A DNA stretch of 64,000 nucleotides. Origin: Gemmatimonadetes bacterium 13_2_20CM_2_65_7 (lineage in GTDB: Bacteria > Gemmatimonadota > Gemmatimonadetes > Gemmatimonadales > GWC2-71-9). The DNA lies in the NCBI GenBank assembly GCA_001915025.1, contig MNDR01000083.1, positions 1 through 64,000 on the forward strand, written 5' to 3'. Each line of letters starts with the position of its first letter. Within the stretch, counting starts at the first letter, position 1. The notes under the pieces are model-generated. The model did not search any database. It saw only the letters and a list, made by a program, of their open reading frames with translations, and was not told where the DNA came from. A program made the translations under genes and the position numbers. Below are positions 47,956 to 58,530 of the stretch, piece after piece.

Positions 47956-49592
47956 GGTCCATAGGCCGCGTAGCGGCCTTCGACGGCGAGCAGCGGAAGC
48001 TGTGGATCGAGTAAAGCGCGAGTGCGCGCATCTCCGGCGCTTGTCACGAAGACGGTCGGGACGTCGCATTGCTGCAGCCGTTCACGCCAGTAATCGGCGG
48101 GCTTGAGTGGTGAATCGGGGATCTGCGCGTAGCGCTCGTAGCAATCAGCGATGAACGTACTCGTCAGCTCGCGTCCGTTGGCGGTGGCGACGGGAACTGG
48201 CCGTCGCAGGTAGAACGGCAACGACGGGGGAAAGGCGCTGATTCCCAGAACGGCGGTCGACCCGCGCCCGCTGCTTTCAATCACCTGCGCCAGCGTCTTG
48301 GCGGACCGGTCGTCCCCAATCGCGACGCGGAGGCGATGCGACACGAACGGGATAGTGAGCACGACGATCGTATAGCCCATCATCCCCAGGGCAGGGCGGA
48401 GCCGGACAGGACGACCCGCATACCAGATCAGCGCCGCAGAAATGAGCAGCGCCACGCCCAGCGCCAAGGCGGTCGGCGGGATGGCCGCGCGCTCAGCCGG
48501 CGTAAGACTGATCGGAGCCGGCAACCACAGCGTCAACGATGCCAGCGCCACTCCGAACAGCGTGGCGATAATGAGGTACGTGCGCCTTCCGGCGGTGAGC
48601 CCACCGCCGAGCTCGGTTGCCTGCGCGGTGAGCACTCGCGCCGCGCCGATGGCGAACGGCGGCATGAGCGGCAAGACGTACTGCGGCAGCTTCGACTTGT
48701 TGATCGTGAAGAACAGTAGCGGGCCGAGAACCCAGCAGGCCAGGAGAATGGTTTCCTGTGCCCGCGGATTCACGCGCCGCGCGAGCCAGGCCCAGCGCCA
48801 GGTCCTCCACCGTGCCAGCGCCGGCACGATCCACGGGAACGCGGCAATGGGCACGATCGGCAGGTAATACCAGAACGGCGCGGTACGATGAAAGCGTGTC
48901 GTCGTCACGCGCTCGAACGTCTCACGCACGAACACGTAGTGCGGAAAGTCCGGAATCCGTGCCGATACCGCGAGAAACCAGGGAAGCGCGACGAGCAGAA
49001 ACACACCCAGTCCCGCGAGCGGAAAGAATCGCCGCAGCGGCCGGCCAGCGAGCAACGCAAACGGCACCACGGTGGCGAGTGGAATCAGAATCGCGATGGG
49101 GCCCTTGGTAATCGACCCTACGCCGATCGCCGCCCACGCCAGCAGCGGCCGATCCTCCCAGAACGCCAGAATGGCGAGGGTGGTACAGAACGCGAGCGCA
49201 CTGTCGAAAATCGTAGTCCGCGCGTAGGCGAGCACGAGCGGCATCGTCGCGAGCGCGAGTCCCGCGAGCCAGCCGGTATCGGCACCCCAACGCCGGCGCG
49301 CGAAGCGAACCACGACCACGAGCGTCGCAATGGTGAAGAGCAGCGCGGGCAGGCGGGCGGCGGTTTCATTGGGCCCGAGCACCTTCATCGTCACCGCGGC
49401 GGCGGCGAAATACACGATCGGCTTGTCGAGATAGGGAAGACCATTGAGATGCGGCAGCACGAAGTCGTTCGTCTCCGCCATCTCGCGGGCGACTTCCGCG
49501 TTGCGTCCTTCGTCGGGATCGAACAGCGGATAGCCGCCGAGGTCGAAGCCGAGGGCGAGAACGGCGGCGAGCAGCAGCAACGGCAGCCGCAC
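47931..49592 (-). CDS. Glycosyltransferase family 39 / ArnT-like membrane protein
   Basis: YPLFDPDEGRNAEVAREMAETNDFVLPHLNGLPYLDKPIVYF; multiple TM helices. Confidence 0.88.
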   Translation of the reverse strand: MRLPLLLLAAVLALGFDLGGYPLFDPDEGRNAEVAREMAETNDFVLPHLNGLPYLDKPIVYFAAAAVTMKVLGPNETAARLPALLFTIATLVVVVRFARRRWGADTGWLAGLALATMPLVLAYARTTIFDSALAFCTTLAILAFWEDRPLLAWAAIGVGSITKGPIAILIPLATVVPFALLAGRPLRRFFPLAGLGVFLLVALPWFLAVSARIPDFPHYVFVRETFERVTTTRFHRTAPFWYYLPIVPIAAFPWIVPALARWRTWRWAWLARRVNPRAQETILLACWVLGPLLFFTINKSKLPQYVLPLMPPFAIGAARVLTAQATELGGGLTAGRRTYLIIATLFGVALASLTLWLPAPISLTPAERAAIPPTALALGVALLISAALIWYAGRPVRLRPALGMMGYTIVVLTIPFVSHRLRVAIGDDRSAKTLAQVIESSGRGSTAVLGISAFPPSLPFYLRRPVPVATANGRELTSTFIADCYERYAQIPDSPLKPADYWRERLQQCDVPTVFVTSAGDARTRALLDPQLPLLAVEGRYAAYGPCAASSAR

Positions 49593-49614
49593 GTAGGCGC
49601 CGAGCGGCAGAGTG

Positions 49615-50073
49615 CTAAGAACCGGGCGCCTGCGGCGACGAAGGGGGAGGGGATGAAGACGGTGACGTCGGTGCGGGCATGGGAGGCATCTGTGACACCG
49701 TGATCGGCACGGTGGCTTTGCGCTCGCCGTCGACAGTGATCTCGAACCGGTATTGCCCAGCGTGCGGGAACGGGACGTCGAACACCAGCACCGCCGCTGC
49801 CTCGATCTCCGTCACGCCCGCGGGCGGCTCAGCGAAATTCACCGTGCCCGAGCCGCCCAGGAGCTCCGCATCCTCCTCATCCATCAATCTGATCTGCACC
49901 TGATGCTCGCCGACTTCGGTGCGCTTGCCTTTCAGGCGGAGCACCAGATGCAGCCGCGGGTGCATCGCCGGGAATTGCGGCACCCAGATGTGCTGGAAGA
50001 TGCCGAGTACCGACATCTTGCCCGACTGATCGACCAGCGCATAATCGGCGACGACCGCGAAATCGAGATGCAT
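49615..50073 (-). CDS. Conserved hypothetical (DUF6941-like)
   Basis: MHLDFAVVADYALVDQSGKMSVLGIFQHIWVPQFPAMHPRLHLVLRL. Confidence 0.65.
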   Translation of the reverse strand: MHLDFAVVADYALVDQSGKMSVLGIFQHIWVPQFPAMHPRLHLVLRLKGKRTEVGEHQVQIRLMDEEDAELLGGSGTVNFAEPPAGVTEIEAAAVLVFDVPFPHAGQYRFEITVDGERKATVPITVSQMPPMPAPTSPSSSPPPSSPQAPGS

Positions 50074-51216
50074 CTATGGCCAATGCTTCGAGACCGGTAC
50101 CAACACACGCGTGCGGTCCCAGGTGATCGCCAAAATGCTGCCCTTGTTGGCCGGCTCGAACGAGATAGTGAGTTGCTCCACCGGTGTCGCCAACGTCTCC
50201 ACTTTCGCGTCAATCCGAATCAAATCGAGCTCCCGATTGTACTCGGTCCCCCACTGGCCGGTCTGCTTGTTGATGATGACCTTCCATCCGGTCGGCGTGG
50301 GCAGGGTCCACAACGTGTACTTGCCCGCTCGGACCACCTGCGCGGCTCCGCCGTCTCCGATCACGATATCGCCCGCGGCACTGAGTTGCGTCGCCGCGTT
50401 CGCGCCTGTGCGCCACACCGCATTCCAGGGCACGATGTTGCCGAAGATCTCCCGGCCGCGTTTCTGGGGCCGGCTGTAGTCAATCCAGACGTCGACGCCT
50501 TGCAGGTTGGCGCGCGTGGTATCGCGCGGTGAGAGCTGCCCAAGCGGGCGGTTCGCGAAAGACTGCGTCGCTTGCGCCATCGGGACGGACGCGACGCGCT
50601 GGACTTCGACTTGCAGCGTGCTGCCTTTTCCAGTGAGCCAGGTAAGGTGCCCCTGTCGGTCGAGACGAAATGTGAATGGACCGACGCCCGCGAGCTGGCC
50701 CTCATCGAGCATGAACACAAGCGTGTCGCCGCCGCGCTTACGGATGTAGCCGCCGCTGGTCTGGTTGGCAGACGCCAGCGCCGTGAACCGCACACTGTCC
50801 TTCCCCGTGGCGCGAGCCCACCGGCCCATGTGTTCCAACAAGCCATATCCGTAGATCAGGAAGGGGAACGTGCCCCGCGGCACGGCGAACTTCGACGTCA
50901 CGGTGCCGTCACCCTGCGGAGATACCATCACTGCAGTGTCGCCGGAGAAGTCGACCGAGGCCTTCGTCTCCATCGGCCCCGGGCCGCCACCGATATTGTG
51001 AGTGACCAGCTCCCACCGGCGAACCGTGCCGTCGGGATTGAGATCGGCGGTATAGATGCGATGCAGGCTGCGGGGCGTACGGACCACGTACTCGCCGCGC
51101 AGCTGTGTCGCGGTGCGCGTGTACTGCTCGAGGGCCACCGTGTCGGTGCCGAGCCGCACCACGAAGGCTCCCGAATCCTGAACGGCGACGGACAGCGTCA
51201 AGAGTAGCGCCAGCAT
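50074..51216 (-). CDS. DUF2911-domain secreted protein
   Basis: VDYSRPQKRGREIFGNIVPWNAVWRTGANAATQLSAAGDI (as VWIDYSRPQKRGREIFG...). Confidence 0.85.
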   Translation of the reverse strand: MLALLLTLSVAVQDSGAFVVRLGTDTVALEQYTRTATQLRGEYVVRTPRSLHRIYTADLNPDGTVRRWELVTHNIGGGPGPMETKASVDFSGDTAVMVSPQGDGTVTSKFAVPRGTFPFLIYGYGLLEHMGRWARATGKDSVRFTALASANQTSGGYIRKRGGDTLVFMLDEGQLAGVGPFTFRLDRQGHLTWLTGKGSTLQVEVQRVASVPMAQATQSFANRPLGQLSPRDTTRANLQGVDVWIDYSRPQKRGREIFGNIVPWNAVWRTGANAATQLSAAGDIVIGDGGAAQVVRAGKYTLWTLPTPTGWKVIINKQTGQWGTEYNRELDLIRIDAKVETLATPVEQLTISFEPANKGSILAITWDRTRVLVPVSKHWP

Positions 51217-51231
51217 GCGATGCCTCCTGCT

Positions 51232-51681
51232 CTATGAGACGCGAATCGATGTGATCTCGTCGTTCCCCTTGATGGCGTTGACGACGTCCATCCCCTTGGT
51301 GACCTGCCCGAACACCGTGTGCACGCCATCGAGATGGCGCTGCGGCGAATGACAGATGAAGAACTGGCTGCCACCGGTGTCCTTGCCGGCGTGCGCCATC
51401 GAGAGCGTCCCCGCCACGTGCTTATGCACGTTCTTCTGCGTTTCGCATTTGATCGTGTAGCCCGGTCCACCCGTGCCCACCGGTCCCTTGCCCGTCTTGG
51501 AGTAGGGATCGCCGCCTTGAATCATGAAGTTCGGAATGACACGATGAAACTTGGTGCCGTCGTAGAATTTGGAATTCGCGAGCTTCTCGAAATTCGCTAC
51601 CGTGCCGGGGACTTCGTCGCCGAACAACTCCAGCTCGATCGTCCCTCGGGCCGTTTCCATCACCGCTTTCTTATTCGGCAT
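51232..51681 (-). CDS. Cyclophilin-type peptidyl-prolyl cis-trans isomerase
   Basis: [56 protein letters not shown]. Confidence 0.95.
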   Translation of the reverse strand: MPNKKAVMETARGTIELELFGDEVPGTVANFEKLANSKFYDGTKFHRVIPNFMIQGGDPYSKTGKGPVGTGGPGYTIKCETQKNVHKHVAGTLSMAHAGKDTGGSQFFICHSPQRHLDGVHTVFGQVTKGMDVVNAIKGNDEITSIRVS

Positions 51682-52659
51682 CTACATCCTCGCGTTGAGG
51701 TTCTCCTCGACCTGCGCGACAGTCTTCATGCCTACGAGTGCGCACGCGATGTCCGTGCGGTCGAGCACGAACTTGAGCGCCAGCTGCGCCGCCGTCATTT
51801 CCCCCCCCGATTGCTCGGCGAGCTCGCGCACGCGCCGACCGAGGGCACTGAGCTGCGCGACGTAGGGGCGCGGCATACGGCTGCGGATGTCGCCACGCTC
51901 CCACCTGCTGTCGGCACTGTACCGGCCGCTCAGAAAACCATTCGCCAGCGTTTCCCGCGCGATCACGCCCACATTGGCGGCGTGCGCTGTCGGTAGGAAT
52001 GTGTCCTCGGCTTCGCGCCGCGCCAAGTTGTAGACGATTTGGATAGTGTCAGGCATGGTGGCGTTGATCGCGGCCAGGCCCTCCTCGGGAGGATGGACCG
52101 AGACGCCGTAAAACCTGATCAAACCGTCCCGTTTCATCTCCTCCAGCGGCTCGTAGGTGCCCATCGCGGCAATGAGCTGCAGCGGCGGATTGTGGAGCTG
52201 GAGCAGATCGATCCGGTCGGTTCGCAACCGCTCGAGCGAGCGTTCCACCGCAAATCGCAGATACCCCGGCGTGAAGTTGGCGTCATGCGAGACGGGCAGC
52301 GGCGCACCGGCGTCGATCTCATCGAGCGACTTCCCGACCGTCTGTGCGATGCGCTCGCGCATGAGCGGCTGAATGTCGCGGTTGTAAAAGTTGCCGCCGA
52401 CCTTGGTGGCGATGATCACCTGATCGCGAACGTCGCGCAACGCCTCGCCGAGCAATGCTTCGGACTGGCCGTGGCCGTACACGTCGGCGGTGTCGAAGAA
52501 ATTGCAGCCGAGCTCGAACGCTCGGCGGATCGCCCGCTTGGACTCGCCATCATCCGTCGATCCGTAGGAATTGCCGAACGCGTTCCCGCCGATCGCCCAG
52601 GCTCCGAAACCGATCTCACTGATCGAGAGCCCTGTGCGGCCGAGGGTTCGACGGTTCAC
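51682..52659 (-). CDS. Aldo/keto reductase
   Basis: RTLGRTGLSISEIGFGAWAIGG; FFDTADVYGHGQSEALLGEALRD; GTG start at 52659 with GTGA overlap. Confidence 0.92.
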   Translation of the reverse strand: MNRRTLGRTGLSISEIGFGAWAIGGNAFGNSYGSTDDGESKRAIRRAFELGCNFFDTADVYGHGQSEALLGEALRDVRDQVIIATKVGGNFYNRDIQPLMRERIAQTVGKSLDEIDAGAPLPVSHDANFTPGYLRFAVERSLERLRTDRIDLLQLHNPPLQLIAAMGTYEPLEEMKRDGLIRFYGVSVHPPEEGLAAINATMPDTIQIVYNLARREAEDTFLPTAHAANVGVIARETLANGFLSGRYSADSRWERGDIRSRMPRPYVAQLSALGRRVRELAEQSGGEMTAAQLALKFVLDRTDIACALVGMKTVAQVEENLNARM

Positions 52660-54674
52660 TGCTCGAGCAGCTCCGCGAGTTTCTCCGGAGTCGAGACCGG
52701 CAGCGAGCACGATGTGCCGACGCATACCGTCGCGTTGGGTGCGGCGGTGATTTTCCGTATGATCACCGTGCGCGGGCGGTACGTCTGCAGCGCGAGCAGG
52801 TGCATCGCGCACGCGGGTCCCGCTCCGCTCGGCCCTGAGACTTCGATTCGCGTTATGGGGCGCAGCGCCCAGTCGATGGCACGCAGGAACGTGGATCCGT
52901 ATAGCGATAGCTCCTGGACGCGGCCGGCGAACGCAGCGATCTGGCGACCGAGTCGCTCCCGCCACTCTGTCTTGTCGGTCATGGCCCAGAGTCTGGCAAG
53001 CACCAGGGCGGCCACGCCGTTGGGAGAAGGCGTGGGCGCGTCCTGAACGGGCTTCGCGCGCGTGGCGAGATAGGCGCGGCCCCCCCCGCTCCCCCCGCCG
53101 CCCCCGGTGTCTCGCTTTTCGGCGAGATCGAAGTAGCCACCCGCTGGATCACCATGGGCGCGCTCGCAATAGGTCATGACGGAGATCGTTCGCTCGAGCC
53201 AGCTGCTTTCACCTGTCGCCTCATAGGCGTCGAGGAACGCCGCGGCAGCCTGGACGTTGTCCTCGAGCATTCCGTTCGGCTCAGCCCGCCCCCCCCCGAG
53301 TACGTGCGTCATACCTGTCTGCGCGTTCCACGCGAGCGTCCAGATGCGCTCCAGGATCTTGAGGGCGAGGGCATTGCATTCGGGTCGATCGAGAACGGCG
53401 CCGGCCTGCAGGAATGCGCCCGCCATCATCGCGTTCCAGTTGACGTACGCCGTGCGATCGACAAATGGGGCCGGCCGGCGGTCGCGTGCGGCCTTCAGCT
53501 TGCGCATCGCCGTTCGCAATACCGGCCATTCATCGTCCCCCGCCGGATCCTGCTTCCACCACAGCACATTTTTTTTCGTGTTGTGGTGCATCTCACCCGT
53601 CTCCGAGATATCGAACACGCTCGAAACGACCGTGCCTTCGGCCGCAGTCAGTTCCGCCCGTGCTTCTTCCAGCGTCCACGTCCAGTAGTCGCCGTCGTCG
53701 CCGAATGTGAGGTCTGCGTCCTGCGATGTCGCGAAGGCGGCGTGCTCCTGGTCGGCCATTACTTCGAGCACCCAGTCGACGATGCCGGTCGCCACTTCCT
53801 TGTACAGGGGAGTCCCGAACGCCTGATAGGCTGACAGGTAAGCGCGCAGCAGCTCGGAGTTGTCGTACGACATCTTCTCGAAATGGGGAACGATCCAGCG
53901 TTCATCCACGGAATAGCGATGAAACCCGCCGCCCAGATGATCGCGGATCCCCCCCTTTGCCATTCCCGACAGCGTCTTGTCGACGATCTCTCGCTGCCAC
54001 GCGAGTCCTGCGTTGGCGTCGTGCCAACGGGCGAGCAGGAACTGGATGGCCGCGGGATGGGGGAACTTGGGCGCGGAGCCGAAGCCGCCGTAGCGAACAT
54101 CGAACAGACGAGCCATCTGATCCGCCGCGGCGGCGAGCATGGCTTCATCGGCTGTCCCGGGACGAGATTCGTTCAGCGTTTGCGTGACGTGCTCGCGAAT
54201 CGCGCGCGCGTTGCTCGCGATGCGGTCACCTTCTTCGCGGAAGGCGCGGGAGATCTCCATCAGTACCCGCCGGAATCCCGGGCGCCCATACTGGTTGTTG
54301 TCAGGCGGGAAATACGTTCCGCCGAAGAAGACTTCGCCGTCCGGCGTCAGAAACGCCGTCAGCGGCCAGCCGCCCTGGCCACTCAACGCCTGAACGGCTC
54401 GTTGGTAGCGAGCATCGACGTCCGGCCGCTCATCCCGATCGACCTTGATGCAGACGAAGTCGCGATTGAGAATCTCGGCCACGCTCGAGTCCTCGTACGA
54501 CTCGCCGTCCATGACGTGGCACCAGTGGCACCACACCGCGCCGATGTCGAGCAGGATCGGCTTGTGCTCGGCCTGCGCTCGGGCGAAGGCCGACTCTCCC
54601 CACGGGAGCCAGTGCACGGGCTGGTGCGCGGCGGATTTGAGGTAGGCGGACGGCTCGGAGGCCAGCGTGTTCAA
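52656..54674 (-). CDS. Thioredoxin-domain protein of the DUF255/YyaL (spermatogenesis-associated 20) family
   Basis: HQPVHWLPWGESAFARAQAEHKPILLDIGAVWCHWCHVMDGESYEDSSVAEILNRDFVCIKVDRDERPDVD. Confidence 0.95.
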   Translation of the reverse strand: MNTLASEPSAYLKSAAHQPVHWLPWGESAFARAQAEHKPILLDIGAVWCHWCHVMDGESYEDSSVAEILNRDFVCIKVDRDERPDVDARYQRAVQALSGQGGWPLTAFLTPDGEVFFGGTYFPPDNNQYGRPGFRRVLMEISRAFREEGDRIASNARAIREHVTQTLNESRPGTADEAMLAAAADQMARLFDVRYGGFGSAPKFPHPAAIQFLLARWHDANAGLAWQREIVDKTLSGMAKGGIRDHLGGGFHRYSVDERWIVPHFEKMSYDNSELLRAYLSAYQAFGTPLYKEVATGIVDWVLEVMADQEHAAFATSQDADLTFGDDGDYWTWTLEEARAELTAAEGTVVSSVFDISETGEMHHNTKKNVLWWKQDPAGDDEWPVLRTAMRKLKAARDRRPAPFVDRTAYVNWNAMMAGAFLQAGAVLDRPECNALALKILERIWTLAWNAQTGMTHVLGGGRAEPNGMLEDNVQAAAAFLDAYEATGESSWLERTISVMTYCERAHGDPAGGYFDLAEKRDTGGGGGSGGGRAYLATRAKPVQDAPTPSPNGVAALVLARLWAMTDKTEWRERLGRQIAAFAGRVQELSLYGSTFLRAIDWALRPITRIEVSGPSGAGPACAMHLLALQTYRPRTVIIRKITAAPNATVCVGTSCSLPVSTPEKLAELLEQ

Positions 54675-55822
54675 CTCAAGAATCTCACGGCGGTTCTCGT
54701 CAGCAGCTCCGCGCCGATAACCAGCGATTCCTCGTCGATATCGAATGTCGGGCTGTGGTGCGGCGCGCTTCCGCTGCTCCCGGCCGAACCCACGAACGCG
54801 AAACAGCCGGGCACCCGCTCCAGGAAATACGCCATATCCTCGCCACCCATCGTGCGGACACTATCGCGGACGTTGGTTCTCCCGACGAGATCGACGGCCA
54901 CATCCCGCACGAGGTCGCTCAACTGCCGGTCGTTGACGAGCGGCGCGCTCAGGCGGCGATACTGCACTTCCGCGCGCGCGCCGAACGCTGCCGCAATTCC
55001 CTGAGCGGTCTCTTCGATCAGCTGCGGCGCTCGCTCGTAGAATCTGCCGCCGAACGTGCGCACGGTGCCGCGCAAATCGGCGCGCGCCGGAATGACGTTG
55101 AATGCGCGGCCGGCATGCACCTCCGTGACCGACACAACGGCCTCCTCGAGCGGGTCCCGGCGTCGCGAGATCAGACTTTGGAGCGCCGTGACGACGTGCG
55201 CGGCAACGAGAACGGAGTCGATGGCTTGGTGCGGCGCGGCTGCATGGCCGCCGCGTCCGTGGATCGTGATCTCGAACTGATCGACGGACGCCATGAACGG
55301 GCCGGGAGTCACGGCGATGGTTCCCACGGGCAGCTCATTCCACAGGTGAATGCCGAACGCGGCGCTCACTTGGGGCGCCTCCAGCACGCCATCGACGATC
55401 ATCGCCTGCGCGCCGTTCGACGCCTCCTCAGCCGGCTGGAAAGCGAACTTCACGCTGCCGGGGAGATCGAGTGCCGCGAGTCGTCGGGCTACCTCGAGAC
55501 CGATCGCAACGTGCCCGTCGTGGCCGCACGCATGCATCTTGCCCGGGTGCTGCGACCGGTACGGTACCGCGTTTGCTTCTTCTATCGGAAGCGCGTCCAT
55601 GTCGGCGCGCAGCAGCACACAGCGCGCGTCAGCTCGTCCGTTTCGGACCGCGACGACGCCCGTTCTCCCAACGCCCGTCTTCACCTGGTAGCCGAGGCTG
55701 CGGAGGCGGTCTGCGGCGAGCGCCGCCGTGCGCGTCTCCTCGAACCCGAGCTCAGGATGCTGATGGATGTCGCGGCGCGTGGCGACCAACGTGGATCGAT
55801 CGACCGGTGGCAGAGTGATCAT
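54671..55822 (-). CDS. M20-family amidohydrolase (N-acyl amino acid amidohydrolase-like)
   Basis: [56 protein letters not shown]; start reset to MITLPPVDR. Confidence 0.92.
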   Translation of the reverse strand: MITLPPVDRSTLVATRRDIHQHPELGFEETRTAALAADRLRSLGYQVKTGVGRTGVVAVRNGRADARCVLLRADMDALPIEEANAVPYRSQHPGKMHACGHDGHVAIGLEVARRLAALDLPGSVKFAFQPAEEASNGAQAMIVDGVLEAPQVSAAFGIHLWNELPVGTIAVTPGPFMASVDQFEITIHGRGGHAAAPHQAIDSVLVAAHVVTALQSLISRRRDPLEEAVVSVTEVHAGRAFNVIPARADLRGTVRTFGGRFYERAPQLIEETAQGIAAAFGARAEVQYRRLSAPLVNDRQLSDLVRDVAVDLVGRTNVRDSVRTMGGEDMAYFLERVPGCFAFVGSAGSSGSAPHHSPTFDIDEESLVIGAELLTRTAVRFLS

Positions 55823-56478
55823 ACCGTCGAGCTCGGACACAACCGGTTGAGCACGCACTCCGCGCATCGTGGCCGGCGCGCGATGCAGACCTGACGCCCG
55901 TGCTGGATCAACGTGTGCGAGAACCACGTCCAGTCTTCTCGCGGCACAATGTCCATCAGCTCCTGCTCGATCTTCACCGGATCGTCCTGGCGACGCAGCT
56001 TGAGCAGCCCTGTGAGACGCTGGACGTGGGTGTCCACCACGATTCCTTCATTCTTCTTGAACCAGGTGCCCAGGATCACGTTTGCCGTCTTGCGCCCCAC
56101 CCCCGGGAGCGCGGTCAGCTCTTCCATTGTCTGCGGCACTTCGCCCCCATGCCGCTCCACCAGCGCCTGCGCCATTCCGATGATCGATTTGGTCTTGTTG
56201 CGGAAGAACCCCGTGGACTGGATCTCCTGCTCGAGGACTTTTGGATCGGCGGCGGCATAATCGGCGGCGGTGCGGTACTTCGCGAACAGCTGCGGCGTGA
56301 CCAGGTTGACCCGGGCGTCGGTGCACTGCGCTGACAGGATCGTCGCCACCACGAGCTCCAACGCGCTCGTGTGATGCAATGCGCAGCTGGCGTCCGGGTA
56401 CTCCCGCTTCAGACGGGCGATGATTTTCTTCGCCCGCGCCTTGCGTTCGAGGGCTCCCGCGGCTGCTTTCGTCTTCAT
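55819..56478 (-). CDS. nth: Endonuclease III
   Basis: [14 protein letters not shown] HhH-GPD; C-x6-C-x2-C-x5-C cluster [17 protein letters not shown]. Confidence 0.95.
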   Translation of the reverse strand: MKTKAAAGALERKARAKKIIARLKREYPDASCALHHTSALELVVATILSAQCTDARVNLVTPQLFAKYRTAADYAAADPKVLEQEIQSTGFFRNKTKSIIGMAQALVERHGGEVPQTMEELTALPGVGRKTANVILGTWFKKNEGIVVDTHVQRLTGLLKLRRQDDPVKIEQELMDIVPREDWTWFSHTLIQHGRQVCIARRPRCAECVLNRLCPSSTV

Positions 56479-57161
56479 GGGGATGCGGCGGAATCTAGCA
56501 GCGTCAGGAGCCGGCTGGTGAGCAGGAGCAGCTCGCCGGGATTGGCGACCGAATACAGTCCGGCCGCGGTCCCACCGGTCAGCATCGGACCGAACGCTGC
56601 GGTGCCATCCTCGCGCGCCGCGGCAACCTCGATCTCTCCGCCTGATGCGTCGTCGGCATCGGCATGGCCTTGCAATCCAACCGCGCTGAACCCCGGTCGA
56701 TCCGGTCGCAGACCAAAGATGCCAAGTACGGCGATCTCTCCAGGCACGGCCGTTCCGCTCACAAACATCCCATCGAGCGGCTCCGCCGGTGCGTCGGCGT
56801 TCGGCGACCCCCAGACGCGCAACTCGGGCAGTTGCAGATATAGAGAAGACCGCCGCAGGTCTGATGCGATGCGCTTATTCGTGATCGCGCTGCGCAGCGC
56901 CCGCTCACTCACCTGATAGACCCAGCTGCCGCCCGCCCAGTGCAAATACGCATGATGAAGCAAGAGGACGTGCGCCTCCAGCGCATCTGCGCCCGCCGCG
57001 TCGGGGACGATGCTCCGCAGCAATCGACCCACGGGCTCGAGCAACACGAAGCGGTCGCGCTGCATCGGATCCACGTCATTCTGCCGCAGTGCCTCTGCGA
57101 TCAACGGAAACTGCTCGGCGGCGAGCTCCGCAAAGACGAGGTCGAACGGCGTGGCTCTCAT
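56475..57161 (-). CDS. Hypothetical protein
   Basis: ORF start reset to [25 protein letters not shown] overlaps both sides. Confidence 0.6.
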   Translation of the reverse strand: MRATPFDLVFAELAAEQFPLIAEALRQNDVDPMQRDRFVLLEPVGRLLRSIVPDAAGADALEAHVLLLHHAYLHWAGGSWVYQVSERALRSAITNKRIASDLRRSSLYLQLPELRVWGSPNADAPAEPLDGMFVSGTAVPGEIAVLGIFGLRPDRPGFSAVGLQGHADADDASGGEIEVAAAREDGTAAFGPMLTGGTAAGLYSVANPGELLLLTSRLLTLLDSAASP

Positions 57162-58015
57162 GATGAAGGCAGAAACTCGTCGAGGGCCCGAACGAATTCC
57201 TGGGTCGCTTCCACATGTGGGCAATGCCCGACGGGAAGCTCGATCAGGCTGGCGCGCAGCAGGCCGGCGAGCTCTCGCGAGCCCGCGATCGGAATTGGAT
57301 CGAATGTGCCGTGGATGACACGAGATGCGGGAAGGGGGATGCGGGATGCGAGCTCACGGAGCTGCGGCCGCAGATCGTACTCACCCAGGCTCTTCCACAC
57401 GGCATCCTGCGTGCGAGCCGTGACGCGAAATGGCGTGAGTTTGCGGGCGTCGTGGAAGTCACGAAAATACCCGGCCACCGAAAGCTCGAAGGCGCGACGC
57501 TGGTATGCGGCTGGATCCCGCTCCCGCAGACCGCTCGCGCGCAGGTCGTCCCGTTCGCGCTGGATCTCGGGAGCGGACATGCGGCGGGCGAATTCCGCTT
57601 CGAACTCGCGGCGGTACGCGACGGTGATCGAGGCGGGCGACACGAGCGTGAGACGTTCGACGTGCGCCGAGTGCTCGAGCAGGTAGAGCACCGCGAGCAG
57701 CCCGCCCCAGGAATAGCCGCAGATGGTCAGCCGTTCGATTCCGAGGATCGCGCGCAACGCCTCGAGGTCGGCGACATGCTCGCGCCAGCCGACAGGCGTG
57801 TCGCGGGACACGGGTGATTGGCCGCCGCCGCGCTGGTCGTAATAGAACAGCTCCCGCCGGTTCGCCAAGAGGTCGTACTGGGGCAGCAAATAGTCATGGT
57901 GTGCGCCGGGCCCGCCGTGCAGAACGACCACGAGGGGTCCAGAGCCGCCCCCGCCCCCCCCGCCCCCCCCGACGCGGCGCGTGAAGAGCCGAACGCCGTT
58001 TACTTCAACGAACAC
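57158..58015 (-). CDS. Alpha/beta hydrolase (proline iminopeptidase-like) with poly-Gly insert
   Basis: VVVLHGGPGAHHDYLLPQYDLLA; GYSWGGLLAVLYLL nucleophile elbow; [11 protein letters not shown] near N-terminus. Confidence 0.88.
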   Translation of the reverse strand: MFVEVNGVRLFTRRVGGGGGGGGGSGPLVVVLHGGPGAHHDYLLPQYDLLANRRELFYYDQRGGGQSPVSRDTPVGWREHVADLEALRAILGIERLTICGYSWGGLLAVLYLLEHSAHVERLTLVSPASITVAYRREFEAEFARRMSAPEIQRERDDLRASGLRERDPAAYQRRAFELSVAGYFRDFHDARKLTPFRVTARTQDAVWKSLGEYDLRPQLRELASRIPLPASRVIHGTFDPIPIAGSRELAGLLRASLIELPVGHCPHVEATQEFVRALDEFLPSS

Positions 58016-58026
58016 GGAGGGAGGAA

Positions 58027-58473
58027 CTAGAGGAGCACCGCGAGGGCGTCGGCGACCGTTTTCACATCAGCGTGTTCGCGCTCGCCAAATCCGTCGCGCA
58101 CGTCGGAATCGATGTCGATCTGGCCGAGGATGTGGTCGCCGCGGCGGATCAGCACCACCAACTCCGACTTCGTGAACGCGTTGCACGCGAGATAATTGCC
58201 GACTGCGGTGACGTCTGGAATGTTCTGGTCGGCCTTCTCAGCCACGGCTGTCCCGCACACGCCGGCGCCAACGGGAATGCGGACGTGCTCGGTGTCGCGG
58301 CCGGCGTGCGCTTCGAGAATGAGCTCGCCGTCGTGCAGCATGTACGCGTAGACGGACGTGTAGGGCGGGCCCCACGATTGGATGCGGTCGCAGGCCATTT
58401 GCAGCAGGGCTTGGCGGCTCGCATCGTGCAAATGTGCCGCTCGCAATGCGCGGACGACGCCTGCGGTTGCCAT
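58027..58473 (-). CDS. GAF-domain protein resembling free methionine-R-sulfoxide reductase
   Basis: PVGAGVCGTAVAEKADQNIPDVTAVGNYLACNAFTKSELVV...GQIDIDSD resembles fRMsr GxGVCGTA...HIACDAASNSEIVV...DIDS. Confidence 0.75.
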   Translation of the reverse strand: MATAGVVRALRAAHLHDASRQALLQMACDRIQSWGPPYTSVYAYMLHDGELILEAHAGRDTEHVRIPVGAGVCGTAVAEKADQNIPDVTAVGNYLACNAFTKSELVVLIRRGDHILGQIDIDSDVRDGFGEREHADVKTVADALAVLL

Positions 58474-58530
58474 GATGGTTTACTTTAGCCGCGACGACGA
58501 GACACCGGAAGCGTTAAATTGACCGTCCCC

